From positions 496,001-560,000 of the forward strand of contig JAOVFP010000002.1 of NCBI GenBank assembly GCA_025738555.1: a stretch of 64,000 nucleotides of DNA. Direction: 5' to 3'. Under the pieces are notes generated by a model that saw only the letters and a program-made list of their open reading frames with translations, was not told the origin of the DNA and searched no databases. This document shows, one piece after another, positions 47,669 through 60,159 of this stretch. The position numbers and the translations under genes are program-made. The first letter of the stretch is position 1, and each line of letters starts with the position of its first letter. Source of the DNA: Cyathus striatus. Its lineage: Eukaryota; Basidiomycota; Agaricomycetes; Agaricales; Nidulariaceae.

Positions 47669-50403
47669 CAGTCAAACCTGTCATAACCCATAGGGGTCAG
47701 TGGACCTGAAAAGTTATGAGTTTTTGTGGGTTATGACTTGTTGCAGTGTGCACATATATTATGTAATACTATTTGACAATGAAGTGGATTACATAATACA
47801 CCTTACATGTGAGAAAAGAACTGAGTGATCTTTGTGGGCACCATGCTATATGACTGTTTGAGACAAGTTTGATGTCCAAACATTGCAAGTTCCTTCTCCA
47901 ACTTTTGTGCATATACATCATTCACATCTGACACATACTTATGAAGGGTAATTGCTGCTTCAAGTGCTTCTTGTCACATGGGTTTGACTTGAAGTTCCTC
48001 CACATTATCGTCATCCCCACTATTTACATCCAGCATTTCCTCTCTACTGCGCAGGTCCATAACAGCCTGATATATATCTTCATCACTGGTATGCCTTGAT
48101 ACAAGCTCCTGCTCGACAACTGGGTTGAGAAGCTCTTCAATGGTGAGTCTGTTTCATGTGTGGAGTACACCAATATTAACCAGATCACTCAGTGCAGAAT
48201 TGAGCTGAAAGTCCGAAAACAAATCACTGGTGCATGGGGTGGAGTTGAAAGGAGTCAGGGTAGTCTCATGTAGTGCATTGGTCAAAAGTGAGTGTAGTAA
48301 AATTCCAGTTTTTAGCCAGCACTTATATATTGTTGTCGCCTCCACCTCCTCCCAGGCATCAGAAGCAATGTGCATGGCTTCAAGTTGGTTAATACTGTAG
48401 ATCAGTCCTGGTGATGTACCTGTATCATAACAATTGATGGCACGATGTATAAACTTCACTCAGTAGTGGGCTTTAAAGCAATGAATAATACTGGCATCAT
48501 TTGGCTGTACATGCACTGTGAGATTGGGTGAAAAGTTTTTGACTTTAATGTTTGTGAGACTGTCAGGGGGGGAATGAGCACTGAAATTGTCCTGAAGTAA
48601 GAGAATGTGGCGTCCTTCTCTTCACAACTTGTTGTCCCAATCAGTGATCCATTCATGGTAAAGAGAGGTTGTCATCCATGCCTTTGCATTGTTGCGATAA
48701 TAAAACCCAAGTTGAGCACCAGTCTTTTTCTGAAATGCTCAAGGATGAGCTGCTTTACCAATGATAAAAGAAGGCAATCTTTCACTGCCATCGGCATTTG
48801 CTGTAAGTGCATATGTTAACTGAGTTTTATTGCCTTTAGCACCTTTTTTAGGCTGATCCATAAGTCCATGATCTGGTGGCATCCTACATGCAAAAACTTT
48901 ATGTGAGATACAGCTGTCATTGTAAAGGTGTGCACTTATGCATAAAATAGGCCAGTCTCATCCATATTGAAAATATCCTTCAGCAGATAGTTATACTGTT
49001 CAAGAATTTCACGAATACAGGCACATTCATTTTTGACATCTGTTTCATTTGCTGATCCTGCTTCACCATGCTTTTTGAACTCCTTCAGACAGCACTGCTT
49101 CTTTATAGCATCCAACCAACCATTACTCAAGGTGAGTCACTCTCCCTCTGGAATTCCCTCCATGTCAGCAAACTGGTTCCATTTCTGTTGTATTACCTCC
49201 CCAGTCAAATGAATACCATCCTCCATCGCTTTCACAATCCAGAGCTCAACCATATCATTAATTTCTGGGAACTCTGCCTGCTTTATGCACTTCATTCTTC
49301 CTGAATTTCCTCTTGCTTGAGCATCAGTCCACTGTATATGCCACTTATCTTCTTTTGCAAGCCAAGTTGAAATTGTGGGTTGCTTAAGCTTAAGGTTTGG
49401 ATAGATCTTGTCCAAGTGTGCCACTGTTTTCCCTGATGCTTATGAGTGCTCTGGTGATGCCAATCCAGAATCTCGATCTGCTGGGCAAGTGTAGCATTCT
49501 CCTTCTTTGTAAAAACTGGTAGCATGGTGTTTTTGGATTTGGCTGACTTAGATTCTGCAGGTGTATGCTTTGTATTCTCAGGTCCTAATGTAAGAATGGT
49601 GGTGAGTGTAATATGCAAACAGGGGTTGGGGTGTGTACTTTTCCTTTTCTTTCCTGGAATGACAGTGTTTCTAATCCCATTTCCAAGTTCCTTAAGCTTG
49701 TCTACGAGTGCTTTCTCCTGGGAATTAAGTCGAGATAGTCCATGCTCATAGTCCAAAGCATTCTCTAGAACATCCACAACTGCTGACTCGTTGATGAGAT
49801 TTCCATCACCGTGATCAAGCCAGTTTTCGTCTGCTGCTGTGAGCTGTTCTTTGCGACCAAGGCATTCAAGAAGTGCATCGCACTTCTTTTTAATTCATTG
49901 CTTAGCCTCTAATAGGCCAGACTTTAACACCTCAAGAGGTGCTAACATGCTGAAATGCAGTGTTTCAAGTCAAGAATTGGGGTTATGCAGTTCTGAGTGG
50001 GGGAAAGTACAAATGTATTGAAGGTCTGTGGCTTTAGGGATTGAAATATTAAAAATATAGCTATGCTATGGCCGCCCATTATTCTGCTCATGCTTAGCCT
50101 CCATCATAAAATTTATAAGAAACACTCAAAAAATACTTGGAAATGTTTCATAATGTATTCATTGTATTCCGGTGCAGCCCATTGGTGAAACGATAGACAC
50201 AGGGCGCATTGTTACATATATATTTCTATTTTAAGATGCTATTATGGGTTTTGGAACTGCACCAAACCTATCAATTATCGTGATTCACAGGATTATGGTA
50301 TTTTTGATCAATCTCCCTGCCCACCGATTTGGTGGACCCGAAATCTTATGAGTATTTACAGGTTATGGCTTGTTGCAGTTATGGGCTAGGACAAGTTTGA
50401 CTG
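47669..50403. mobile_element. 2,735-bp pogo/Fot-type DNA transposon, TA target duplication
   Basis: The left end is CAGTCAAACCTGTCATAACC; the right end read inward is CAGTCAAACTTGTCCTAGCC. TA flanks at 47667-47668 and 50404-50405. A second inverted motif (TCATAAC/GTTATGACTTGTTGCAG) lies inside each end. It encodes one transposase remnant on the minus strand. Terminus, TSD and transposase all agree with the pogo/Fot branch of Tc1/mariner. Confidence 0.9.
48154..49777 (-). pseudogene. Pogo/Fot DDE transposase, inactivated
   Basis: N-terminal HTH: LAQQIEILDWHHQ...LKQPTISTWLAKEDKW. CENP-B-type second HTH: FPEINDMVELWIVKAMEDG and WLDAIKKQ. Catalytic part: YLLKDIFNMDETGLFYA (first Asp), ILLLQDNFSAH (second Asp), then VHVQPNDASIIHCFKAHY. 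A one-base deletion in an A-run at about 49425 (HQGK/KTVAHLD), a TGA replacing Trp after PEGE (49135) and a TGA after KAHY (48456, where the family usually has Arg) break the frame. The usual length is about 500-550 aa. The enzyme cuts and pastes at TA; this copy cannot make it. Confidence 0.85.
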
Positions 50404-50655
50404 TACCTAAAGGTAGTGGGAATAACATTGCGGTGGCGTGCACGTACATGCATTTATATGGAAAGGCACAGCTCCTAGTACTAACAGCTGTACTAATGTC
50501 TACGGACTCTGAGATCAATATACATACATATTGTACAACATCAGTCCAATCAAGGAGAAAGGGCAAACAGCAATAGAACGAGGGGAAGTAAGGGTCAAAA
50601 ATGTGATGATACAAGGCAGAAACCTAAAATCTTTAATAGACACCGAGATATACCA

Positions 50656-51087
50656 GGACCCCTGAAAATGCCTACCAAGGATTGATCCCTGGGACAGCTG
50701 ATTTGTCTGGATGGATTTTGAGAAATTTGAGCCAAAATGTCTGAATTAGATCAAGCCTTCAAAAAATTTCGAAATTTTGTCTGAATTCCGCCTCAGGCCT
50801 CCTGAGTCCCAGAGCACTAAAAATGTCTGAAAACAGGATCAGGCCTCAAATTTTGCCTAAAATCGCGCGAGTCACTTCCGCAAAATAGTTGAAAAAAATT
50901 TTGACAGAATATGTCTGTTTCTAGATCAACCATTACTCTTACAAGCCTGGTTTTGTCTTAATTTTAACTCAAGCATTTGGTAGATTTTCAGCCTCAAAAT
51001 GTCTGATTTGCATCAGGCCTCGCGGCCTATCGGCTGCCGATTTGTCTGAAATGGGATCAATCCTTAGTAGGCATTTTCAGGGGTCTT
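50656..51087. mobile_element. 432-bp MITE with 9-bp target duplication (Mutator-like)
   Basis: GATATACCA occurs at 50647-50655 and 51088-51096. The ends are inverted: GACCCCTGAAAATGCCTAC(C/T)A and GATTGATCCC. A 9-bp duplication is typical of Mutator-like elements. The interior repeats TGTCTGAA(T/A) and CAGGCCT(C/G) motifs, including several AAATGTCTGA, and has no coding potential. Confidence 0.85.
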
Positions 51088-51181
51088 GATATACCAAATG
51101 CAAGAAGGGCATAAAGAAAAGTAGACCCTCTCACTGAAAAAAGAAATGCAAAACTGAGAAACGATGGAAGTAATATTCTAT

Positions 51182-52092
51182 CTAACAACCGCCACTGCCA
51201 CAGCCACCACAGCCACCACCACCACCGTCACCACCTGGACCAAACTCCATACCTATACCCCTACCAGATTTCTTGGGGGCTTGTATAACAATCACTTGGG
51301 GCTGTTGATGAGGATAACCACTGTAGCTTGCATTGTTACTGCCGCTGCTATGCCTTCTGAAAAGATGGCCTAGTAGCCTACCTATTCATATGTTTTATTA
51401 ATATAGGCTCAAAGAAAGGGGAAGATAAGTACCCTTTCCAGAAGTACCTGAGTACCTGCCCTGTGGTGGAGGGAATCCCCAATTCCCTTGCTGTTGCTGA
51501 GGATAGCTGCCATAGGGTGGAGATTGGGGTTGCTGATTGTATCCTCCAAATGGAGGAGACTGGGATTGCTGAGGATATCCACTGTTTTGATTGTTATAAC
51601 TGCTGCCACCATACGAACTCTGGGGATTATTATAGCCATAACCACCTCCCTGATTGTATCTCTGATTGTTTGGTGGTGGCAGACCTACTGGAGCAGAGAA
51701 TTGCTGTGGGGGAGGTGCGGGAGGAGGCGGACTGAGAGGATGCTCCCATGTTCTTACAGGAGGCTGAGCATGGGTATTAACGTAGAACCTGACATATAAG
51801 TAAATAGGTTAGATAAAGTGTGTAATTTTATGATGTCTGGAAAGAATGCTCATCACGCATTGTAGCTGATAAAAGACGACAATGTTAATGAGATCTTAAT
51901 AGCATGGCATCGCAAATGCAGGGCGTACATTGGATCAAACTGAGTAATCCAGCCTGAAGGAAGAGTGCGACTGTTTGGATTGCGGAGAGAGTTGCAGGCT
52001 GGGGGAGTAGACATTGGGGATGATGGTGGTAACGGGGAGAAAGGTGAAATGCAGGAATAAGCTGGTAACGCTGTGTAAGGCAGTGGTGTCAT
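51182..52092 (-). CDS. WW-domain protein with Gln/Tyr/Gly-rich tail (WWM1-like)
   Basis: Exons 52092-51929, 51865-51857 (9 nt), 51788-51456 and 51377-51182; introns 63, 68 and 78 nt, all GT...AG; 702 nt, 233 aa, no stops. A TAG lies upstream in frame, so the ATG at 52092 is the start. The WW domain reads LPSGWITQFDP, then IYNA (supplied by the microexon), then FYVNTHAQPPVRTWEHP, with both signature Trp and the Tyr. It follows a Pro-rich N-terminus. The middle is prion-like: PPPNNQRYNQGGGYGYN, GGSSYNNQNSGYPQQSQ. The C-terminus has RLLGHLFRR and ends in GGGGGCGGCGSGGC. WW domains bind PPxY-type ligands. I recall this layout from fungal proteins related to yeast Wwm1. Cytosolic, no membrane segment. 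It is the only clearly intact non-NLR gene here. Confidence 0.8.
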
Positions 52093-52229
52093 GACCTAGA
52101 TATAGTAGTGGGTATGAGGTGGTAATGATGGGGGGTAGCCTTTGGGGAGCCTAGTGCATGTTGGAATCAATGGGGCATAAGTTGCATGGGGTGCTTTGTC
52201 AGCTTACCAAAAGGGAGTATCCATTCTTA

Positions 52230-55200
52230 ATAGATTGTAATAGAATTGACTTTTAAACTCCAATCTATGCAATATTCAAATCTATTCACAATAAATTCCT
52301 ATGGAAAGGCATCCAATGAAAGAACAGGTTAAACAAATATTAAACCCATATTGTCTGAGCATAATCATGCATGACAATCTCAGACATGATCAAAATATGA
52401 TATTATATATTGATTGTTATTTATGGAAAGCCGGAGCACCATGCTCAAACCCATCAAATAAAATCAACTTCCGCACATCGGCAGCTCGCTTGCCGATTTT
52501 ACGATCTCAATTTCATCTTTGGTTTATTCTTTTTCAGTTACGACGTTCGATTAGTGTGCTCGGGAGTCGGGAGTCAGGTGCATTCTTCGGGGTTACAACT
52601 GTGTGTGCTTGTGCATAAGTATTCAAGCACTTTTCAGACCAAGATACTGGCATTTTTCATATTTGTAAGGCATATAAATTAAAGGTCGGAGACTGAGCAC
52701 ATCCGTACGCATTCCGCTTGTACTTATCTCAACCTATCCTCAGCTCCCCCGCTCACTCCTCCCTGTCCATTCCTCACTTCTTGCACCGTTTCGATATCAC
52801 ACACAACCCCGAAAAATGTTTTGATACGTTAGTACTTCTCCGGCACTGCTCGAAAAGAAAGACCTTGAAGCTTGACAACAGTCCCTCCAATTTAAATTTA
52901 ATTCTCTCTTCGTATTTCAGCTACGTTGTACTATTTACTATCCATTCTCACGCCAGTGTCCATAATAACTTACTCAATTTAGGTTTAATTATATTTCACT
53001 CAGCTACTGTATTTTTATACAGCTCTCGCAATCAAGTATTATACCGTTCAAATCAGGAAAAATATACAGTCCGAATTCAGAGTCAATGAGAGGAATTAGT
53101 TCGAATCACGCTAACGAGAATCATGGAGATCTAATTTGGTATGCCTACACCAAATTCGTCGTGTTGCTTTTCTGTTGTACATAATTATACCAAATTCATT
53201 ACTTACAGTTATTTTTGTAACTCGTCAACAGTAACCAGATACTTATATATTTATGTAGTTCATGATACTTTGCAACTGATAAGTCGAGAAAGCCTTATCT
53301 ACATTGGACCGTGATAGTTATTAATTCTTCAGTTACCAGCAACACAACAATTTTATAAGCATTTAAAGAATAGGTTGTAAAGTGTGTACAGTAAGTATAT
53401 TACAATCACCCAGGCGATGATCTGGCCTTAGTTTTAATTGTATACCGGTACTTAACTCTCTTCGACCTATAGCTTCCTCTCTCGTCTACATTCGATTTTT
53501 GGTCATAAGTATTACCTGTAGAAGTGAGCGAATTGTTATGCAAATCAACCACCCTCCCACGGCTCATTCTGCAGTGTGGCCTTGTGTGGTTGGCCATCGC
53601 TTGAAGTAGTTTGTTGAAGTTATTGGTCAGGTGAAAGTACATATATTGATTTACTAGCATCTGTTGTCACCATTTCTTTCTTTCTTCATTCTCCTGTCGT
53701 TCTTCCTGAAGTATTTTAGACAATTCAAGAGAGTTCTCTTATATTCCACATACTTGGCTATCTAGGAACAAGACTGTCTTAGGGAGTAAAAAAGTGTTGA
53801 GTGGGTTAAAGGCCAGTGACCTTAAACTCGTGCGTTTGGCATCAAGAAGTCGGTCCAATCCGGCAGGAGCAGTCGGGAATGAATTCATCCAACTTCGGTA
53901 GTACAGGGATTAGGTACAGATCGAGCACGAACATGTACAAGTGTTATATTCATGCTCACCTTCAAGTTAAAGGAGTTTCCGTTTCGCGCTCACCCGAATT
54001 TTCTGAGGGTTAGCGCACAGGAATATATATTATATTCATGCTCAAACTGTTGTAAATATGACAGTGTGAATATCATGTTCGCACATAAATGTATTTTAAT
54101 TCATGCTCATGTAAACTTCAGTTTGAATGTGAGAAAGTATATTTCTTCGTGTCCATCTTTTGTATTATGAGGATGAGAAGGGTAAACTATAAATATCATT
54201 ATAATCATGCTCATGCTCAATCCGCAATAGTTTTAAGTGAATATAGACGTAGTGGAATATAAGTTTGAGTGTGAGTGTGAAGTAGATATTCTTTAAATAC
54301 TTACATACATTCACTGTGTATTGATATTGAGCACAGGGAAATTAATATTATTATATATATACTCACCATCCACCCCATCGATAGTTAATCAGTGTTTCAG
54401 AAATAGTGAGTGTGAGTATGTAGTATGTACACCTAGATTGTACATTTACACTCACTCACAGGCTATAATAGTAAATAAGCTAACTACCATTTAGTATATT
54501 TACATGTCCTTACACAGAGATATTGTATTTATATTCGTGATCACTTTTTATGCTCGAGAATTATAAGCATGAAATACATACTTGAGTGTTGCTTGACCTC
54601 GAACTTTTTCAAATTCTAGCTATTCATTGCGACCTACTTAGTATATCTACTCTCTGATTATGCACAAAAATCTACATATGTTCCCCCAGATTTGAGAGGT
54701 CTACTTTGGAAGGTATAAGATTAGTACAGTGTAAGCTGGTGAATGTATGAATCCCCAACAAATGCTCCCAACTCCCGAGGCTCAGAGTACGCTAACCGAA
54801 GACTTGTAACCGAAAACGAATAGCCGAATATTAAATCAAGATTCTGAATCGGCAAGCAAGCTGCCGAAGTGCGGAATTTGATTTAATTTGATGGGTTTGA
54901 GCGTGGTGCTCCAGCTTTCCATAGTTATTCTGTTCATCCTGGCAGGCCATTTCATCCCTACATCTTCTACAATCAGAAACATATTATCTTGATTTTTTGT
55001 TCCTCACAACTGTACACCAATTTTTCAGCCTGCAGATGTTGGTCTCCAGCAGCCTATTAAACATATCTTAAAGCAAGCATTATTTCAATATCTTTCAGAG
55101 ATTCACTGGCAGCAGATGGAATTAGAAATGAATTCTGAAGATGTATGAATTACTACTTCACTTCCAAAACTTCATGATGCTTCAATAACTGGTTTGGTAC

Positions 55201-55335
55201 AAGTATAAAGCTTCCTTAAAAGTCTTGATGGTTATTATCTCATTAGAATAGTGAGTACTATGCAATACTGTTTACTAATAGAATCTGAAGCTATGTTACA
55301 GGCATGGAGAAAGTCTACTGTGAAGCAATAATGCT
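52230..55335 (+). pseudogene. DDE transposase remnant split by a 2.5-kb insertion
   Basis: Left piece: MKEQVKQILNPY, NMILYIDCY. After skipping 52422-54929 the frame continues SVHPGRPF at the junction, then (with a frame change near 54990) NCTPIFQPADVGLQQPIKH, QALFQYLSEIHWQQ and, past a TGA, TTSLPKLHDASITGLV; a short intron leads to AWRKSTVK. This is the catalytic half of a DDE superfamily (pogo/CENP-B-like) transposase of the kind common in Agaricomycetes. Several stops (after NSEDV, QV) show it was already decaying or decayed later. Its right end abuts the NLR-B duplication. Confidence 0.65.
52422..54923. mobile_element. 2,502-bp TIR element with 6-bp target duplication
   Basis: The ends are inverted: TATGGAAAGCYGGAGCACCA and on through CAAACCCATCAAAT and TTCCGCAC(A/T)TCGGCAGCT. 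GTTATT flanks at 52416-52421 and 54924-54929. Joining the host sequence across it restores a transposase reading frame. Inside, 53950-54620 is rich in CATGCTCA and GAGTGTGAG motifs like those of the 42.9-45.1 kb element. No transposase of its own is seen. Confidence 0.75.
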
Positions 55336-56293
55336 TAAGCCATAACAGACTATAATATGTCCATAAGAATGCATATACTATACAGGTATAAACTGTACTA
55401 TAACCATACCATATTAAATGTACTTCATAGCTCATGCAGGGCAGCTACAGGACCTTATGTATGGCTATCACACACCCATATCACACAGGCAGGGTGTGCA
55501 GCAGTCTTATTATAATGCTTGTTGTTTACTAAGAATATAGTCTATTAAGTCTTGAGTTGTATACAATATATATGGTACCATTATATTAGAGTGTTCATAG
55601 GGTTTTAGTATGACAGCCATAATCAGTTGAACTTAGTTTTCAAGGATCCACATGATGTGAGGGAAAGGTATTCTCTGTTCACATCCTGTCAACTGTTCAA
55701 GTGAGCTGATGGGCAACCAACAGATGTCAAATTCTTTGAGCTACTTTCTCTCTTGTAAGTCTTGTTGTATCCCTGTTCAAGTAGCTATGTAATGCATGGT
55801 AAATCAAGATCTGTTCTGTAGTATATAAGGCTCTTGTTCTATCATGTATCTCAAGCAATTCTGTATGGTACTACTACCAATTGTTCCACTATCAGTGTTA
55901 TTTGGTGTATTCATGGCAACCCATCTATACTTCAAGTGCATAGAATGTTGTGTAATCTAGGTATTTTCCCAGGATATCAAATGATTAGTTTATGTATAGA
56001 AGTGAATGCATCCCCCTTTTGAGTGAAATCACCTTTGGTATTCTGCAGATATTCACCCAGACTCACATTTGCTTGATTATTAGCAAGAGTATGTGATAAC
56101 ACTTATATAGTTTCATAGATATCACTCTCTAGTAAATTTATTTGCTATTTAAATACATTTGTCTTTGTACCTATTCTAACAATGTTGCACCATTATACTA
56201 AATTATCTAAATAAACAGCTACTAAAAGTAAGTTCTATCATTATACAAAATTAAATATCTTATCAGTTAAGCACATGTGGTTAATAACCCTGT

Positions 56294-59200
56294 TCATACA
56301 TTAACATTATCTTTGGCCTGTGCATTCTTCTTAATTCTGGTTCTCATCTCAAGCACCTGAATTTTCAGCATTTCAGCCTCCATAAATTTCCCAAGGTCCT
56401 TCTGTGTCACTGACAAGTTAGCCATACTTCTCAGTGTATCTGGGTGCTCATTTCCAAGAATTCTGGTTCTCATCTCAAGCACCTGAATTTCCAGCATTTC
56501 AGCCTCCATAAACTTCCCAAGATTCTTCTGTATCACTGCCAGGTTAGCCATACTTGTCAGTGTATGTGGGTGCTCTTTTCCTAGAATTCTAGTTCTCATC
56601 TCCAGCACCTGAATTCCCAGCATTTCAGCCTCCATAAATTTCCCAAGATTACTCTGGGTAAGTGCCAGGTTAGCCATACTTGTCAGTGTATGTGGGTGCT
56701 CTTTTCCCAAAATCATGGTTCTCATCTTCAGCACCTGAATTACTAGCTTTTCAGCCTTCATGAATTTCCCAAGATTACTCTGAGTAAGTGCCAGGTTAGC
56801 CATACTTGTCAGTGTATGTGGGTGCTCTTTTCCCAAAATCCTGGTTCTCATCTTCAACACCTGAATTTCCAGCATTTCAGCCTCTATAAATTTACCAAGA
56901 TTCTTCTGTGTCACTGCCAAGTTAGCTATACTTGTCAGTGTATCTGGGTGCTCTTTTCCTAGAATTCTGGTTCTCATCTCCAGCACCTGAATTTCCAGCA
57001 TTTCAGCCTCTATAAATTTACCAAGATAACTCTGTGTCACTGCCAGATTACCCATACTTGTCAGTGTATCTTGGTGCTCCTTTCCTAGAATTCTGGTTCT
57101 TATCTCCAGCACTTGAATTCCCAGCATTTCAGCCTCCATAAATTTCCCAAGATTACCCTGGGTAAATGCCAGGTTAGCTATACTTGTCAGTGTATCTGGG
57201 TGCTCATTTCCTAGAATTCTGGTTCTCATCTCCAGCACCTGAATTTCCAGCATTTCAGCCTCTATAAATTTCCCAAGATTCTTCTGTATCACTGCCAGAT
57301 TACCCATACTTGTCAGTGTATGTGACTGCTCTTTTCCTAGAATTCTGATTCTCATCTCCAGCACCTGAATTCCCAGCATTTCAGCCTCTATAAATTTCCC
57401 AAGATTACTCTGGGTAAGTGCCAGGTTAGCCATACTTGTCAGTGTATGTGGGTGCTCTTTTCCCAAAATTCTGATTCTCATCTCCAGAACCTGAATTACC
57501 AGCATTTCAGCCTCTATAAATTTCCCAAGATTACTCTGAGTAAGTGCCAGGTTAGCCATACTTGTCAGTGTATCTGGGTGCTCTTTTCCCAAAATCCTGG
57601 TTCTCATATCAAGCACCTGAATTTCCAGCATTTCAGCCTCTATAAATTTCCCAAGATTCTTCTGTGTCACTGCCAAGTTAGCTATACTTGTCAGTGTATC
57701 TGAGTGCTCATTTCCTAGAATTTTTGTTCTCATCTCCAGCACCTGAATTTCTAGCATTTCAGCCTCTATAAATTTACCAAGATTCTTCTGTGTCACTGCC
57801 AGGTTACCCATATTTGTCAGTGTATGTGGGTGCTCTTTTCCTAGAATTCTGGTTCTCATCTCCAGCACCTGAATTTCCAGCATTTCAGCCTCCATAAATT
57901 TCCCAAGATTACTCTGGGTAAATGCTAGGTTACCCATACTTGTCAGTGTATCTGGGTGCTCATTTCCTAGAATTCTGGTTCTCATTTCCAGCACCTGAAT
58001 TACCAGCATTTCAGCCTCTATAAATTTCCCAAGATTACCCTGAGTAAGTGCCAGGTTAGCCATACTTGTCAGTGTATCTGGGTGCTCTTTTCCTAGAATT
58101 CTGGTTCTCATCTCCAGCACCTGAATTTCCAGCATTTCAGCCTCCATAAATTTTCCAAGATTACTCTTGGTAAATGCCAGGTTACCCATACTTGTCAGTG
58201 TATCTGGGTGCTCTTTCCCTAGAATTCTGGTACTCATCTCCAGCACCTGAATTTCTAGCATTTCAGCCTCTATAAATTTACCAAGATTACTCTGTGTCAA
58301 TGCAAGGTTACCCATACTTGTCAATGTGTCTGGGTGCTGCTTTCCCAGAATTCTGATTCTCTTCTTCAGAATCTGAACTTCCAATATTTCAGCCTCCATA
58401 TATCTTCCAAGTTCACCATATGTGTGTGCCAGGTCACTCATACTACTCAGTGTGTCTGGGTGCTCAATTCCCAGTATTCTGGTGCTCATCTCCAGCCTTT
58501 GACTTTCCATCCTTTTATATATTACTTTATTTTCCTGCAATATTCTAAGTCTTAAATTTAGTTCTATATCATATTTTCCATTTTTCCTTAGGACATCTGC
58601 AGAAATATTAAAAATATCATGATAATATAATATATCATCAACATTTTCATAAGACAAATTTTTAACAAGATGAAGCTGAATAGAATTTTGATAGATATAC
58701 TCAATAGATTCACTTTTGTATGTAACAGAGCTCAATAATATTCCTCTTGTATTACAATTCCATGTATCTCTATTTTTCAAAACTAGCTGGTCTTTACACC
58801 ATAATTGCAGTAAGGGATGCAATCCAAACTTTTCCCCATCTATAGTTCTTTTGATCAATGAAAAGGACAATAGAATTGATACACTTTCTCTATATTGCAT
58901 CTCATTCCAATCATTAGATCCATCAAAGTTAAGCAGAGCTGTGTCCATTGAAGGAATAAAACAAGGATGAATACAATCTTTATACTCCTCAACATGGGTA
59001 GAGTGATATTTTGCAGCTCTTTCAAAAATTTCATCAGAAATATTTTCATGATGTAGAAAAGCACATATGTTTATCAATGTTATAGCATATTTAGCAGCCA
59101 TTGCATTTTCTATATTCTCTTCATTATTGGCCATTTTCAGTATTTTTTCAAGTGATATTTCCCATGTTCCATACACTGTCTTATTATATTTGGAAGCCCC

Positions 59201-60159
59201 TCTGAACTTTTGGTTGGTCATTAATTTTGACCTATACTTATTATAAATTGACATATATTTATTAATACTGCAGTTTCCAGCACTTATATATGCCCCAGCC
59301 TGATCAATAGCCAATGGAAGATAATATAATTCTTGACAGATATCTGAAGCCACTTCAGAATATTTTTCTGGATTTTTGTTCAAACTAGAAGCTTTAAGTA
59401 GCAATTCTACAGCTGTATCTTTACTCATTACTGACACTTCAGAAGAGTTCTCAGGAGAAACAATCCTTTGATGTTCTGGGTTTCTACTTGTTATAAGAAT
59501 GTTGCCCTTATCTCCAGGTGGTAGAAAATTTTCAACCAGCTCTGGTGACCCATCAGCATTGTCAAAAATCAAGAGCCATTCAGTTTTAACATTTGTAATC
59601 CACTGTAAAACCATGGCAGAAGAATAGGAAACTCCAGATGGCATATCCACCATATAAGTTTTATAAATATCTTTGAAACTTTGATCAGCAATATTTTCAG
59701 AAGTTGCATCAATCCAAAAGATATGTGAGTAGCTATAATATTTTGTGAAAATCTCAATGTAAAAATGAACAGAATGATACTTACTAATCAGAAACTTCAT
59801 CTTTGAATTTTAAACAGATTTGTGTTTTTCCAATACCACCCATTCCATACAGAAGGTACATCTTTCGACCTGAAGTATCATTTTTATCAAATTGGTTATG
59901 TAGCTTTTTAAGATATTCTTCTTGCCCAGTGAAGTTTCGGGACGTGCTAGGTGGTGTGTTTCTAATAGGAGAGAGTGATTTACTCCTTCCTTCATTGGTT
60001 ATATATGTATGGTGGTTGTTAAACTGTAAAGAATGGTTGAGATTTGAGTAATTTAATATTTATAACTGATATGCAATATCACACCTGAGCATCAATATTC
60101 ATATTTTCAGCCATAATGGTCTTCTCCATGACGAAGTGGTGTGCATTATCGAGCGGCAT
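56294..60159 (-). CDS. NLR-B: NB-ARC ATPase with 17 kinesin-light-chain-type TPR repeats
   Basis: Exons 60159-60085, 60023-59785 and 59732-56294; introns 61 and 52 nt; 3753 nt, 1250 aa, in frame. Start MPLDNAHHF as in NLR-A; an upstream in-frame ATG at 60273 exists here but is CCG in copy A. Walker A GMGGIGKT (about 85-92), Walker B LLIFDNAD, NILITSRN, LPLA, and GLHPLLQLW in place of MHD. TPR units begin near residue 526 and number 17, so B is longer than A by six 42-residue units plus one His. Repeats are near-identical except at a few positions (M-A/G-NLA, LA-L/V/F-T/I-Q, Q-S/K/G-NLGK). It is presumably a paralogous sensor with a different ligand surface. The N-terminus is short, as in A. 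Confidence 0.9.
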
